A stretch of 64,000 bases of DNA from Erythroxylum novogranatense (taxonomy: Eukaryota > Streptophyta > Magnoliopsida > Malpighiales > Erythroxylaceae): assembly GCA_029891385.1 (NCBI GenBank), contig JAIWQS010000024.1, positions 186,001 through 250,000 of the forward strand, read 5' to 3'. Position 1 is the first letter of the stretch; each line of letters starts with the position of its first letter. Both the position numbers and the translations under genes were made by a program. Under the pieces are notes generated by a model. The model worked only from the letters and a program-made list of their open reading frames with translations, was not told where the DNA came from and did not search any database. Of the stretch, positions 33,863 to 45,029 are shown one piece after another.

Positions 33863-36800
33863 TGTAACACCCCACTCCCGCAAGACCCGAACCCAACTTC
33901 GATGGTGATATCCGAGTCCGTGCCCCACGAGGGTGGCATGCTACTGCACTAACTTAGTCAAAACTCAGTATAATTTTTTTTCTTTTTTTTTCAAACTATG
34001 ATCACAATTGTAATATGCCAAAATCAGAAATCAATTTGAGTGGCCCATTTTCATTCAAAACATCTTCAATCACACACTACAATCAATAGAATTTCAATAG
34101 CCCATTTGGGGCCTACTATAATTACAAAACACTATTTTTCAGAAATTGCGAAATACAAATTTTCACAAAATACTAAAATATTGAATGCAGACGCAACTGA
34201 TTCCGACCTCTATCTTTCACTTGCATGCAGTAGATATACTCCCGTTTGTCTAACGGGGTACTCTTCAGAGCCTAAAAAAAATAATTGCAAATTTTGGGTG
34301 AGTTTTGCAAACTCAGTGAGTGACCATTATCGATGGCTCACCCAATCACATAATACATATCACAACATTACACATTTTGTACTTCTCGTTCAATACAATA
34401 TAATCCCTTATTTTATGCAAATGCAGTGCACATGAGACTCACTTTCCATTTGTTATTTTGTTGTGACCGAGTGCCTAAACTGTCCCTTGTAGGGCTCATT
34501 AATAATTGTCCCATATAGGGATCATTAAACGTTGAGCCTGATGCTTTGATTCATTTTTGAGCTCGAAGATCATTTTCACATGTTGAGCTTTAAGCTCTAA
34601 CCATTGGCTACTCTGGTCACAACTACCATTATATTTCATGCATTCATGGTATGGAATGCATCACTCACATTTGCATAACACACATTCAATCATTTTTTCA
34701 TGTCATCGAACCTTAGTCCGGCATTCAACATTAAAGTTGAGAAATCTTACTTTCAGTCATATGCAAATGTGCATTCAGATCACATTAACAATCATATTAA
34801 GTACACTTAGTTCAGCTCATTCACATACAAGTAGCACTTCAATACCCCATTCAAAAATCACATCTTCGGACCTTCTGTCCGGCAACCGATATAATCAATC
34901 ACATTCAGAAAATCAATCAATAGTCAATTTATACACAAATTCAAATAATGAAATAAGACCATCTAGGTTTACTCACAGTACGCTCCAATTTAGCAATTTC
35001 TTCCAAGATCTGAAAACTCCTTAATATGGGCGCGTATCCTGCACATTGACATTATGTCGTACATACAATGCACATACATTAATACTTGCACAATTATAAC
35101 CATTCGTATAATGCACACATGTGTATGACAATGCATATTCATGACAATCCTGGGTATCTTCCCTCTAATACATCTTAAAGTCATTCTTATATGAGAACTC
35201 CACTAAGTATAAATTATACTTAGGTTTATGCTTCACTAAACCCATTAAAATCTCCATTTCTTTCTTATTGATTCACTTCAGAAATTTCCAAATCATATTT
35301 TGGGTCTATCTTTCACATCAAATTAGAAAGCAAACTGATATGATTTGATCATACTCTTTTGAGAAAAGTGTTTCTCTGTGTCTTATGTTTCTATGGACAC
35401 CAAAATCACTCAATTCGTTCAGACTTTGAAGATATACCTCAATCACTTTTAGACCGCTCTTATCCAAAACAAGGTACTATATCCATCTTCAATATAGAAA
35501 TTCAATATTTTAGACACTGAATCGAATTCAATTTCGAGACCATTTGTAGACCCATATCTCTAGGTTACTCCAATTTAAAATCACTTCATTTGGAATCCTA
35601 TAGATCCAATTATAAGTAAAACATTGAAGTATGCTCAAGAAAACTAATCCCATTTACACGCCTCACAAACTCCCACACTTTCCTTTGATCAATCTCTTTC
35701 AATTCAACATCAATTAATACAAATTTTCATGGAAATATAGAAAAATGTGTTAGGAACCTTTTTCTTCGAGAACCAAGTCATTTGGAGGTCTAGAGAAGGA
35801 GTTATGGTCAAAAGAAGCAACCAAGTTTATGACCTCACTCAAACTGAACCTATGTTGGCTCGATGTTCATAACTCTTTCTACAAATTTTGAATTCATTTT
35901 CTTTTTGGACTATTTGAAAGAGGACTTCGCGATCTACAACTTTTATGAAGACCTCAATTTGGCCTCTAAGGGTGCCAAAAATGCAAATTACTGTAGCTAT
36001 ACAGTGGATGTCCATTAAACGGACATGCATGTCCGTTTAACGGACATGGTCGGGACAAAGTGCACCAATTCATCCGAGAAGGTCCGTTAAACGGACTTCC
36101 ATGTTCGTTTAACGGACATACACTGGCCTGGGGGTCTTTTTAGACCCGAGAATGTCCGTTAAACGGACCTAATGTCCGTTTAACGGACATCTGTCTCCCA
36201 AAACTCCCTCCAAAGCCTCTTCCAAGGTTCCTACACTCATTCTAACCTCATATACCCCCATACACTTCTCAAATTCACCTCTTTTAGCACAAAACCACTT
36301 CATATCAACTCATATACCAATTAGATTTCATTAAACTCTCGAATTCTAACCCATTTCATTCAACATACTCAACTACATCTCAAGTTGATGACTACCTCAT
36401 GTATACTTCAAGCTTAGCTCAAAAACCTCCTTACCTCAATTCATATTTCCTATGTGCTCATAATCACCCAATACACAACACAAACGTATACATTCATCCA
36501 AAATTTTGCCACATTCAGTTCTCATTTTTACATCAAAATTTGAGACTCTTAAAAGCACAATATATAATCGATGTTTTCATAAGAAAGATAGCCATATACC
36601 TTTAGTTTAAGCAAAAACAAGAATCAACCAAATTGGATAACTATAATACAAGTTATGGCTAATACAAAACTATATCAGTAAAATTTTTTTTCCTGCTACC
36701 AATTTTCCATATTTTTTTCCAACTTCCAACAATTTACCTCTAACTCATCTTGTACTTAGCTTATTTCTCCCATTTTATTTCCTCACCAATATCTATCCAA

Positions 36801-38008
36801 ATCAACTTAATACATCAATCACAAACAAGTTATGATCTAATGATGATCCTTAACTAAAAACAAAGCATATAACCCTATCCATTCATAACCAATTTTCCAC
36901 ACTCATCTAAAACTCAGTTTGATTGAACTCAGTTTGAAGATCAATCAACCTCAACAACTCTAGACCATTACATGAATCATTACTCATTCTACATATTCAA
37001 CAACAAGACATGTACATAATTGTTTTTCATCACCCATAACACATACATAACTCTTTATCATAGTCATTCAACCTCTCTACTATATCTATAAATCATCACC
37101 CATCAATAACACAAATTTTTACACCCTTTCACTATACACGACACCCACATACCCAAAATCCCATCTCATGCAATTTAACCTATAAATATCATCACAATAG
37201 CTTCATTTAACCAAAACCCATGATAATTTTTCTCTCATACATGTGCATCATCATTTGAGGGTGGTAGGGTTAGGTGTTTAGTAAGAAATGAAGAGGAAAA
37301 TAATTCTTGAAGAAGCAAAGTGAAAAGCTCAATATGATGAGGGTGAGAGTGAAGGGTCGTGAGTGAGAAGGAGAAGGAATCAAGAAGATGAAGAAAGGAA
37401 GAAGAAGAAGATGGAGGAGTGGGGCATGTAATTAATAAGTGAAAGACCATAAGTATTGGTCTTTCACTTAAGAATTTTGTGGGTTAAACAAGTGGTGTGG
37501 CAAGTGACACATGTCACTTTCTCATTGCTCCAATTGGTCCTCTATAATAACCAATCTATTTGTCTCCAATTTTTCTCCAATTGTCTCCCAAATTTTCAAA
37601 GACACTTGTCAATAAATCCTATGGTCATGGATCCAAAATTTCAATGCGATTTGACAATAAATTCTACTGCCATTTATCATTTGGTCTGCCACTCAGCATT
37701 TTTCCTAGTCCAAAATTTACCCCCAAAAATTTCAGAAAAATTTCCTAAAATTCTAAAACAACAATTTTACTCTCCAAATAAATTTTCAAAAACCAACAAA
37801 ACAAAATTCACAATAACAATCACATTTATTCACAATTATACCTGGAATGTCAATGAATGCATGTACAATTATTTTCATATGCAAAAATGTCACTATTCAC
37901 ATGTATGTGTATGACACATTATGCATGAGCCTGCAATTTCATTTCTAAACTCTCACTGTTCACTTATATTTCTTGTTCTACCCTTACCATAGGTAATGGG
38001 ATGTTACA
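33863..38008 (-). repeat. Element B 5' LTR, full length (4.15 kb)
   Basis: Carries the ~2.37 kb (35587-37965) missing from the 3' LTR. That part includes the palindrome cassette (36008-36190) and, on the minus strand, the block GAGGTCTTCATAAAAGTTG, also present in the solo LTR at 10582. This shows the segment is ancestral LTR, not an insertion. No conserved ORF on either strand. Confidence 0.9.
36008..36190. repeat. Palindrome cassette GTCCGTT-W-AACGGAC in element B 5' LTR
   Basis: Six copies of a 15-base inverted repeat stand in three pairs at about 36009/36031, 36082/36103 and 36154/36174. Within a pair the copies are ~21 bases apart and the centre base alternates (TTAAAC then TTTAAC). Pairs repeat about every 72 bases. 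Four copies are perfect; two have one mismatch. Confidence 0.93.
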
Positions 38009-38013
38009 TCAAC

Positions 38014-39874
38014 CCTCTGGTTTAAGTGATAGATTGATTGTCATTCACACCCATCGAGTTCAAACAGGTGTGGGATAACTAGTTACTAAAATTCCACAAG
38101 CTGTTAATACTAATCCAATAGATCAAGTTGTAAATGAAGAACAACCATAAATTGTTGAGCAACCAGTTGAACAACAGGTTGAGCAACACGTTCCTCGTGA
38201 GGATGATAATACAACCTTAAGGAGATCCACTAGGGTTAGAAGGTTAACATAGTGATTATATAGTGTATCTACAAGAGTCAGATTACAAAGTTGGAGCTGA
38301 AAATGATCCTAAAACATTTTCGTAAGCTATGAGTTCCAAAGAATCAGACTTGTAGTACAAGGCTATGAAGGATGGTATGGATTATATGGCATCTAATCAA
38401 GTATGGGATCTCGTTGAGTTGCCAAATAGTGTGAAAACCATTGGATGTAGATGGGTATTTAAGACAAAGAAAGACTCACGAGGCAACATTGAGAGATATA
38501 AAGCAAGATTTGTTGCAAATGGTTCACTCAGAGGGAAGGAATCAACTACACAGAGGCATTTTCTCCTATATTTTAGAAAGATTCTCTTCATGTAATCATA
38601 GCATTAGTAGCTCATTTTGATCTTGAGTTACATCAAATGGATGTGAAAACAACGTTCCTCAACGGTGAACTAAAGGAAGAGGTTTACATGAAACAACCTG
38701 AAGGCTTCTCTTTTAGTGATGGTGAGCATTTAGTCTGTAAGCTTAATAAATCCATATATGGGTTAAAACAAGCCTCCCAACAGTGGTATTTAAATTTTTT
38801 TGAGGTTATCACTTCATTTGGTTTTGAAGAGAATATATGGACCAGTGTTTATACTAGAAGGTCGGTGGGAGTAAGACTTGTTTTTTTTTTAATGTTATAC
38901 GTGGATGACATTTTGCTTACGACTAATGATAAGTGTTTGCTATATGAGGTGAAACAATTTCTCTCAAATAATTTTGATATGAAAGATATGGGTGAGGCAT
39001 CGTAAGTCATTGGCATTAAGATCTATAGAGAAAGATCTCGAGGCATTTTGGGTTTATCTCAAGAGACCTATATCAACAAAGTTTTAGAGAGATTTCGGAT
39101 GAAAGATTGTGTACCAAGTGTAGCACCCATAATTAAGGGTGATAGATTCAATTTGAATCAATGCCCGAAGAATGACTTTGAGCGGGAACACGTGAAGAAC
39201 ATTTCATATGCTTCAACTGTCAGAAGCCTTATGTATGCTCAGGTCTGCATCCGACCTAACATCACATATGCTGTTGGAATGCTAGGAATATATCAGAGTT
39301 AGGTATTGACCACTAGAAAGCTGTAAAGAAGGTTATAAGACATCTTCAGGGCACAAAGGACTATATGCTTTTGTACAGACGAATTGAGAACTTAGAAGCA
39401 GTTGGATACTTTGATTTAGACTTTGCTGGCTGCATTAATTCAAGGAAATCAACATCTGGTTATATATTCATGCTATTTAGTGGAGCTGTATCTTGGAGAA
39501 GTGGCAATCAGACCCTGATTGCTACTTCCACTATAAAGGGTGAGTTCGTATAATGTTTTGAGGCCACCGTGCATGGTGTATAGTTGAAGAGTTTTATATC
39601 TGGGCTTAGAGTTTTTGATTCAATTTCTAAGCCATTAAAGTTGTATTGTGACAACTCCGTTGTGGTCTTTATGGCTAAAAATAACAAGAGTGGAAGTCGA
39701 AGTAAGCATATCGACATTAAGTACTTATCCATAAGAGAACCTGTTAAGGAAAGGAAAGTTGTCATAGAGCACATTAGCACTGATTTGGTGATTGTAGATC
39801 CTTTAACTAAAGACATGCCACCTAAGCACTTTAAGGATCACATAGTGCAAATGGGACTTGGTTCTGTAATGTGA
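38014..39874 (+). pseudogene. Copia A reverse transcriptase and RNase H, broken
   Basis: Continues from 16241 after the TCAAC duplication. A spacer rich in Q, V and E is followed by the RT start near 38365 (NQVWDLVELP, WVFKTKKDS, RYKARFVA). Then come MDVKTTFLNGEL, EEVYMKQPEGF, SIYGLKQASQQWY and an intact YVDD box (LMLYVDDILL, about 38898). Downstream are GLSQETYINKVLERF and, after several frameshifts, the RNase H end at 39630-39870 (LYCDNSVVV, SKHIDIKY, DPLTKDMPPKHF). In-frame stops include about 39003-39005, 39300-39302 and 39551-39553. The main motifs survive but the protein could not be made. Confidence 0.92.
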
Positions 39875-40141
39875 TTTTGTTGTAAATTTGTTGATTCAAT
39901 GAACTCTTATTCAGTGTGATATTTTCTCATAAATTTTGTGTACACATATTGTGATTGGTTTTGAGAATTGTCATTTAATTTGGACCTAGAATAAACATAT
40001 GGTTTATTCATTAAGTTTAAGGGCTAGTAATGAGAAATTTTGTATATGTAATACATGGAAGATAATACTCACTATAAGAGGACCTATCGCCATGATTCAT
40101 ATACTTGCTTTCTTGTTATGTGTGGTATTGGGTTAAATGGA
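39875..40141 (+). other. Copia A 3' untranslated region
   Basis: Non-coding, AT-rich, between the RNase H end and the polypurine tract. Nothing else seen. Confidence 0.6.
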
Positions 40142-40154
40142 CCAAGTGGGAGAA
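40142..40154 (+). promoter_or_regulatory. Polypurine tract of copia A
   Basis: CCAAGTGGGAGAA lies directly before TGTAAG of the 3' LTR, a standard copia 3' boundary. Confidence 0.85.
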
Positions 40155-40538
40155 TGTAAGATTTTTACCTAACCTTCCTACTATTCACGTATGATTTTAT
40201 GGTCTATTTAATGATTTAACCCTTAACACACGCACTTCTTATCGCCCACATTCTTGACCTTCCTTCTCTGTGATGGGTAGTAGGTATGAAAGTGTTTTTA
40301 AAATGTTGTTTAGGCCCCTATCCTTTATTTAGGTTGTTTATACCATCGATTACGTGAATAGATTGAGGATAGAAGATCCAAAACTTCTCTGAGAAACTTA
40401 GAGACATTCAGACTTCGGTGGGTAATGGCTGGAGGTATTTTGTGTTTTCGGTTAAATTTTTTCTGCTATATACGTGCATGTATCTTATGTAAATTTGCAT
40501 GAGATGCATGCCATATTGTTGCTGTTAGTCTTGCGCCA
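40155..40538 (+). repeat. Copia A 3' LTR
   Basis: Matches the 5' LTR without its MITE. The end is near TTAGTCTTGCGCCA. The first few bases of repeat X overlap this end, so the exact border is uncertain by about ten bases (40528-40538). Confidence 0.88.
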
Positions 40539-40720
40539 ACAGGAACACGAAGTTATGTTAGGTTGGAAAATGTAAATGTCTCGATAAATTTCACGCGTAT
40601 AGTTTTGGTTATACCCAAGTCAAATAAATTAATATACACTTGAGCAACACATAGTATTATATTAAAATGCTTATCTGACAACAGCTTTCTTATGTTATAT
40701 TATTTTATATTATTAAATAA
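40529..40720 (+). repeat. Direct repeat X, right copy, abutting copia A 3' LTR
   Basis: Matches 7478-7663 with scattered substitutions, running from TCTTGCGCCAACAGG to the ATTATTTTATATTATTA region. Confidence 0.85.
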
Positions 40721-42089
40721 TTTTTAACATTAAAAACTATAATCACATAATAATATTTATTAAAACAAATTTAGACTCTTTTGAAAAATTTATAATTTGA
40801 CAATTTTATTCTATAATTTATAATTATATTTTAAAATAAATTAAACCAAAAACACAAATTATTTATATAAGTTATATTATCCATGAATCATCCTACTTTA
40901 GACCAGTTAAAATTGAATTGATGAAATGACAAAATCGATCCTTTGACTATCCAAAAGTCCTAACACATTGATCAAATTTCTTGATAATGTAAGCTTCCCC
41001 TAATTTATATAGAAGCACCCTTAGAAACTACAATAAATAGAAAAAAGAAAAAATGTCTTATTCATCTCTTAAGCTTTCCCAAAATGTTCGAGATGAACTT
41101 TGTCATAATCGCTAATATTACTTTACACCTTCAACAAGAAGTTATGTCAAATTTCAGTCATCACATTATTAATTCTTGACATGTGACATGTAAATTATAT
41201 AATTCTAGCCATGTAGATGAAGAAGTGATTGTTATGAAATTTTAAAGCAAAAGGTGCAATTCTCCTCTTAGTATTTCACATAAAATCTAAACAGTTCATA
41301 TCTTTATCTCTAATACTAAGTATAATGTAAAAATAATTGTAATGTGTATTTATGAGAAAAAGTTGTTATATTTATTAAAAATATATACTTATGATAAGGT
41401 TATTATAATTATTATCTATATATGATTTTGAAAAATGAATTTAAAATTTAAAATTCTAGAATATTAAAATTTTATTATATAAAAGTGTGATTGGTTTTAA
41501 TTTCTTCACGTATTTTAAAAGATGTCAAAATTATTCTCTTTATAAAAGTGTAATTAGAGCATTAAGTTTATAATACAAAACTTTTAAAATTTACATGTTT
41601 GACAAACTTATACATTGTAATTAACAATTATACATATAAAGTTTATTTCTTCTTATATTTACAAATAGGATGGGATCAGTTGAACTAGGTCGATCATTAC
41701 CTAACCTAATCGACTGACTCCATTAACTCACAACTTGAGTCCGCTTGAATTGCCCAAAATATTGTCATTTTGATTTTAATTTTACAGAAATTTAAAATCA
41801 AAACAATATTGTCAGGGGCAATTTTGTCAACATAATATCTTTTTGAGCGAAAAACTAAACTGTTCTAACTTTTCAAACAAAGTCCTAAACCCAAACTCGA
41901 GTTTGACTCGAAGTCTGATTAAATCGAGCCTAACTCGTTGATTTCAAGTTAAGTTTAAACCTAACTATCATCCCTATCTATAAATACTATTTGCATCTCT
42001 ACAATTGAAAAATTATGAAAAATACGTAAATTTATATATTTTTTTCATTTTCCTTATATTATATATATTATTAGATTTGTTAAGAAATT
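40721..42089. other. AT-rich intergenic DNA
   Basis: No ORF, RNA gene or recognisable repeat family. The block around 41680-41960 is less AT-rich but has no coding signal that I can identify. Confidence 0.6.
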
Positions 42090-42099
42090 ACATAATAGT

Positions 42100-45024
42100 C
42101 TAAATCAAGGCATAAGCCTAATGAGACAATGCTCAAACCAAGAAGAAAATTCTATAACAAAAACAGAGTTGATCTTTCAAAGGCTTGGTAACTCATTTTA
42201 CAAAAGCTAGTTAGTTAAAACTATGATAGAGGACTTTAATGCTGCACCTCTAATTAGAATAGTTTCCATGACAAAGAGGATAACTTCCATCTGAAAGACT
42301 TGTTGATTAACAAATAGTTGCTTGTAGATCCTAGAGTTCCTCTCACGCCGAATCCAATATATAAGGCAGGACCAAGCCACCTAGAGAAGTAGTTTATTAT
42401 CCTTCCTCTTACCACGGGGTTTCATGATCCATTAAACAATATATCTCCATTTTGTATGAGGGACAGGGGCTTCACATAAAGTTGAACTAATTAAAGGGCA
42501 TTTAAAGAATAGGTGACTTATGGATTCTATACCAATATTGTAGAATTTGTAAGAGGATTTATAGGGGTCGATATCAATGGGATAATTCTATCTAAGATGG
42601 ACAAATTTTGTAATATAGCTAGCCATAATACAAATGATAATTTGGGGAGAAATAGTCTTTGAAATACCAATTTACACCAAGGAATTTTAGTTCTCTTAGA
42701 CCTAATAACATGTTTAAAAGACCAAGTAGAGTAAATACTTGGAGAGTTTAGTATGCAAATAGCCTTGTCCTAAATATTAGAGTCAGGATGGTATGCCCCT
42801 AGTTAGGAATAGAGTCTGAGAACCACCTTATTCTGATCCATTCACCAGAGTTGATTAAAGACATGACTTTAGCTTATTCTAGGAAAAATAATTTCAGTGC
42901 ATTATAGTTAGGAAGTTTGTATAAAGGATGTCATACAAAAAGAAGAAGAAGAAGTTAAGCCATTTCCAATCTTGATTCTAGTGAATGGTTGACTAAAAGA
43001 CCAGAGTATTAGAATTTGCATCATATTATAAGAAGACTTAGATTTAATTTTAGCACTTTAAATGTTCCTGCCTCTTAAACAGAACTCATTAATTCATTTG
43101 ACAAAAACTGAGCATTTTTTTGGTGACAATATTCCATAAATACCTTGTTGGAAAGTTGTGTTCATTTCCTGTAGGGAAATCAACCCTAGACCTCCTTCCT
43201 CCTTGGGTAGTTTCACTTTGGTCCAACTCATCTTATAGAATGGCTTGGAAGATAGGTTCCCTATCTAGATTAAATTCCTCATCATTTTCTCAATGTTCTT
43301 GAGAAACTTTTCATGAAGTTGAAACTGAGCAGTCTAGTAGGTAACTTGGTTAGATAAGATTGAGGAAATTAGTTGAAATCTGCTAGAGAAAGAAAGGAAT
43401 TTGCATTTACAGCTTCTAATCTTAGCTCTAACATTGTTAAACAACACCTGACAATCATTATAGGAAAGCTTCCTAGAGGTAATTTGTACCCCTAAGATAC
43501 ATGATAAGTAGTGAAGCACAATGGATGCCAGTGAACAATTATCTCGTTAGGAATTCATAGTCCTTGGAGAGGATGAGTGAGTTCTTTTCCTTATTAATAC
43601 CTAAGCCAAAAGCTTTGTTGAATTGATTCAAAGACTCCATTAAGCATTGAATAAATGCCTTGTTTTCGTGATAGAAAAGGAGAATATTATTTGTAAAGGA
43701 AAGTTTAGTAATTTTATACTATATACATTTCTTATATAGTCTAAATCCATTCTCTTTAATTGCCTTATCTTGGATTATCATAGTGAGGACCTCTATAACT
43801 ATAGTAAAGGGATAAGGGGATAAAGGGTCTTGCTTTCCTCAATTCTCTATCCTGCTAAAAAGTAGCAATGGTTTCTCGATTTGTCATCACATAATAGAAA
43901 ATAGTGGTGACGCAAGCATAAATCCAAGAGATAAACATTTATGGAAATCTTATTCTGTAAAGGACTTGAATTTAAAAAATTCTCAATCTAACATATCAAA
44001 TGCCTTATAGATATCAAATTGTAGTGCAACATTCTTTCTAGACCCCTTAGCATTATATTTCTTAAAAAAATCTTGAGTTATCATTATATTGTCTCCTATA
44101 GATCTCCCATCTATAAAAGTAGCTTGAGGAGCAATAATGATATCAGGTAGAACGGACTTGAATATCTTAGCTAGGATCTTTAAGATATTCTTATAAATAT
44201 TGGTACAACATCAAATTGATCAATAATCCTTTATATTTATTAGGCTGGAAACTTTTGGGACTAAGCATAAAAGGGTTATATTATATTCCTTTAGCATCTT
44301 AACATTGGAAAAGAATTCCTAGATTGTCAAAGGCTGAGCTTTATGAAAGAACATACCATTGAAGCCATCAATTATAGGCGCTTTGTTTGGATTGATACTC
44401 TAAACCACATTATGGATTTCTTTAGGAGAGGTGAGTTTAATAAGTTGCTCATATTGTTGGGGGGAGAGAAGCATAAAAAAGTTGTGATCTAATATAGATA
44501 AGGGTAGCACAGAATCTACTTTTATTCCTATGATACTTGCAAAATAGCTCCTAACATGGTTGACAATGACATCCTGATTGTTTATCGTATTACCCAATTC
44601 ATCTTAGATGGAGTTGATATTATTCCTATTCCTCCTGGAAAGTAAGCTTCTATGGAAGTAACTAGTATTTGAATCACCCTCTTTGAATTATAATACCTTT
44701 AACTTTTGTCTTATACTAGAGTTGTGGATATGTAGGACGTCCAGGTAGGCATATAAAGCAACTTTCTCCAATGTTTGTTGGTTTATAACCCAGATGAGTA
44801 TAGATCTCCTTTTATCTACAAATTAAAATTTCTTTGGCATTTGACTGTTTTGCTTACAAAATTGATTGGAATAAAAAGATTCTATTTAATGGCTACCATC
44901 TTTTTATAAAGTCGGAAGGATTTAAATCCTTGTAATTAGAAGCTAAGACCCCAAAGTATGGCCTTATTAAACCCTTCCTTGTTAGTTAGGTAGTTGAAAA
45001 ACCTAAAGTGAGTTATCATAGTCT
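42100..45024 (-). pseudogene. LINE reverse transcriptase and C-terminal region, broken
   Basis: Minus-strand reading gives FKEGDSNTSYFHRSLLSRRN near 44700-44630 and GFNGMFFHKAQP near 44370. Next come a VLPDIIIAPQATFIDGRSIG block near 44140, DIYKAFDMLD near 43990 and DPLSPYPFTIVIEVLT near 43820. The catalytic FADD/YADD box is ruined and reads FTNNILLFYH near 43690. GVQITSRKLSYNDCQ and KCKFLSFSSRFQLI follow at 43490-43370, which is typical of the segment after the RT. A weaker C-terminal zf-RVT-like region extends to about 42300. The enzyme would nick and copy at the target site in a live element; this copy cannot. Confidence 0.88.
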
Positions 45025-45029
45025 TTAAT

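Larger units (their letters stand above)
16242..38008 (-). mobile_element. Ty3/gypsy element B on the minus strand, with two nested insertions
   Basis: LTRs begin and end with TGTAACA/TGTTACA. The right-hand LTR (33863-38008) is the 5' LTR because a PBS lies at 33843-33856 reading left. The left-hand LTR (16242-18016) is the 3' LTR because a chromovirus-type PPT adjoins it at 18017-18050. The 5-bp duplication TCAAC flanks the whole (16237-16241 and 38009-38013). Internal DNA is split by the giant-LTR element (19558-28888) and a solo LTR (30510-33428). With those removed, the internal domain is only about 3.6 kb and almost fully decayed. Confidence 0.92.
7664..40538 (+). mobile_element. Ty1/copia element A, split by two nested insertions
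   Basis: The outermost element of this block. Order: 5' LTR (7664-8216), PBS (8219), leader, gag and protease (9382-10581), integrase (15250-16241), RT and RNase H (38014-39874), PPT (40142-40154), 3' LTR (40155-40538). Protease-integrase-RT order is the copia order. Gag reads across the CGATG duplication at 10577-10581/15250-15254, and pol reads across the TCAAC duplication at 16237-16241/38009-38013, so both interruptions are later insertions. Without them the element is about 6.4 kb. Gag and pol have many stops and frameshifts. Confidence 0.92.

Noticed and set aside
31478..36190. Repeated palindromes considered as a CRISPR array
   Set aside because: No unique spacers of even length, no cas genes, plant nuclear context, and the repeats lie within LTRs.
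37235..37914. ORFs of 71 and 152 codons inside element B's 5' LTR
   Set aside because: Not conserved in related LTRs and no recognisable domain; this part is missing from the partner LTR.
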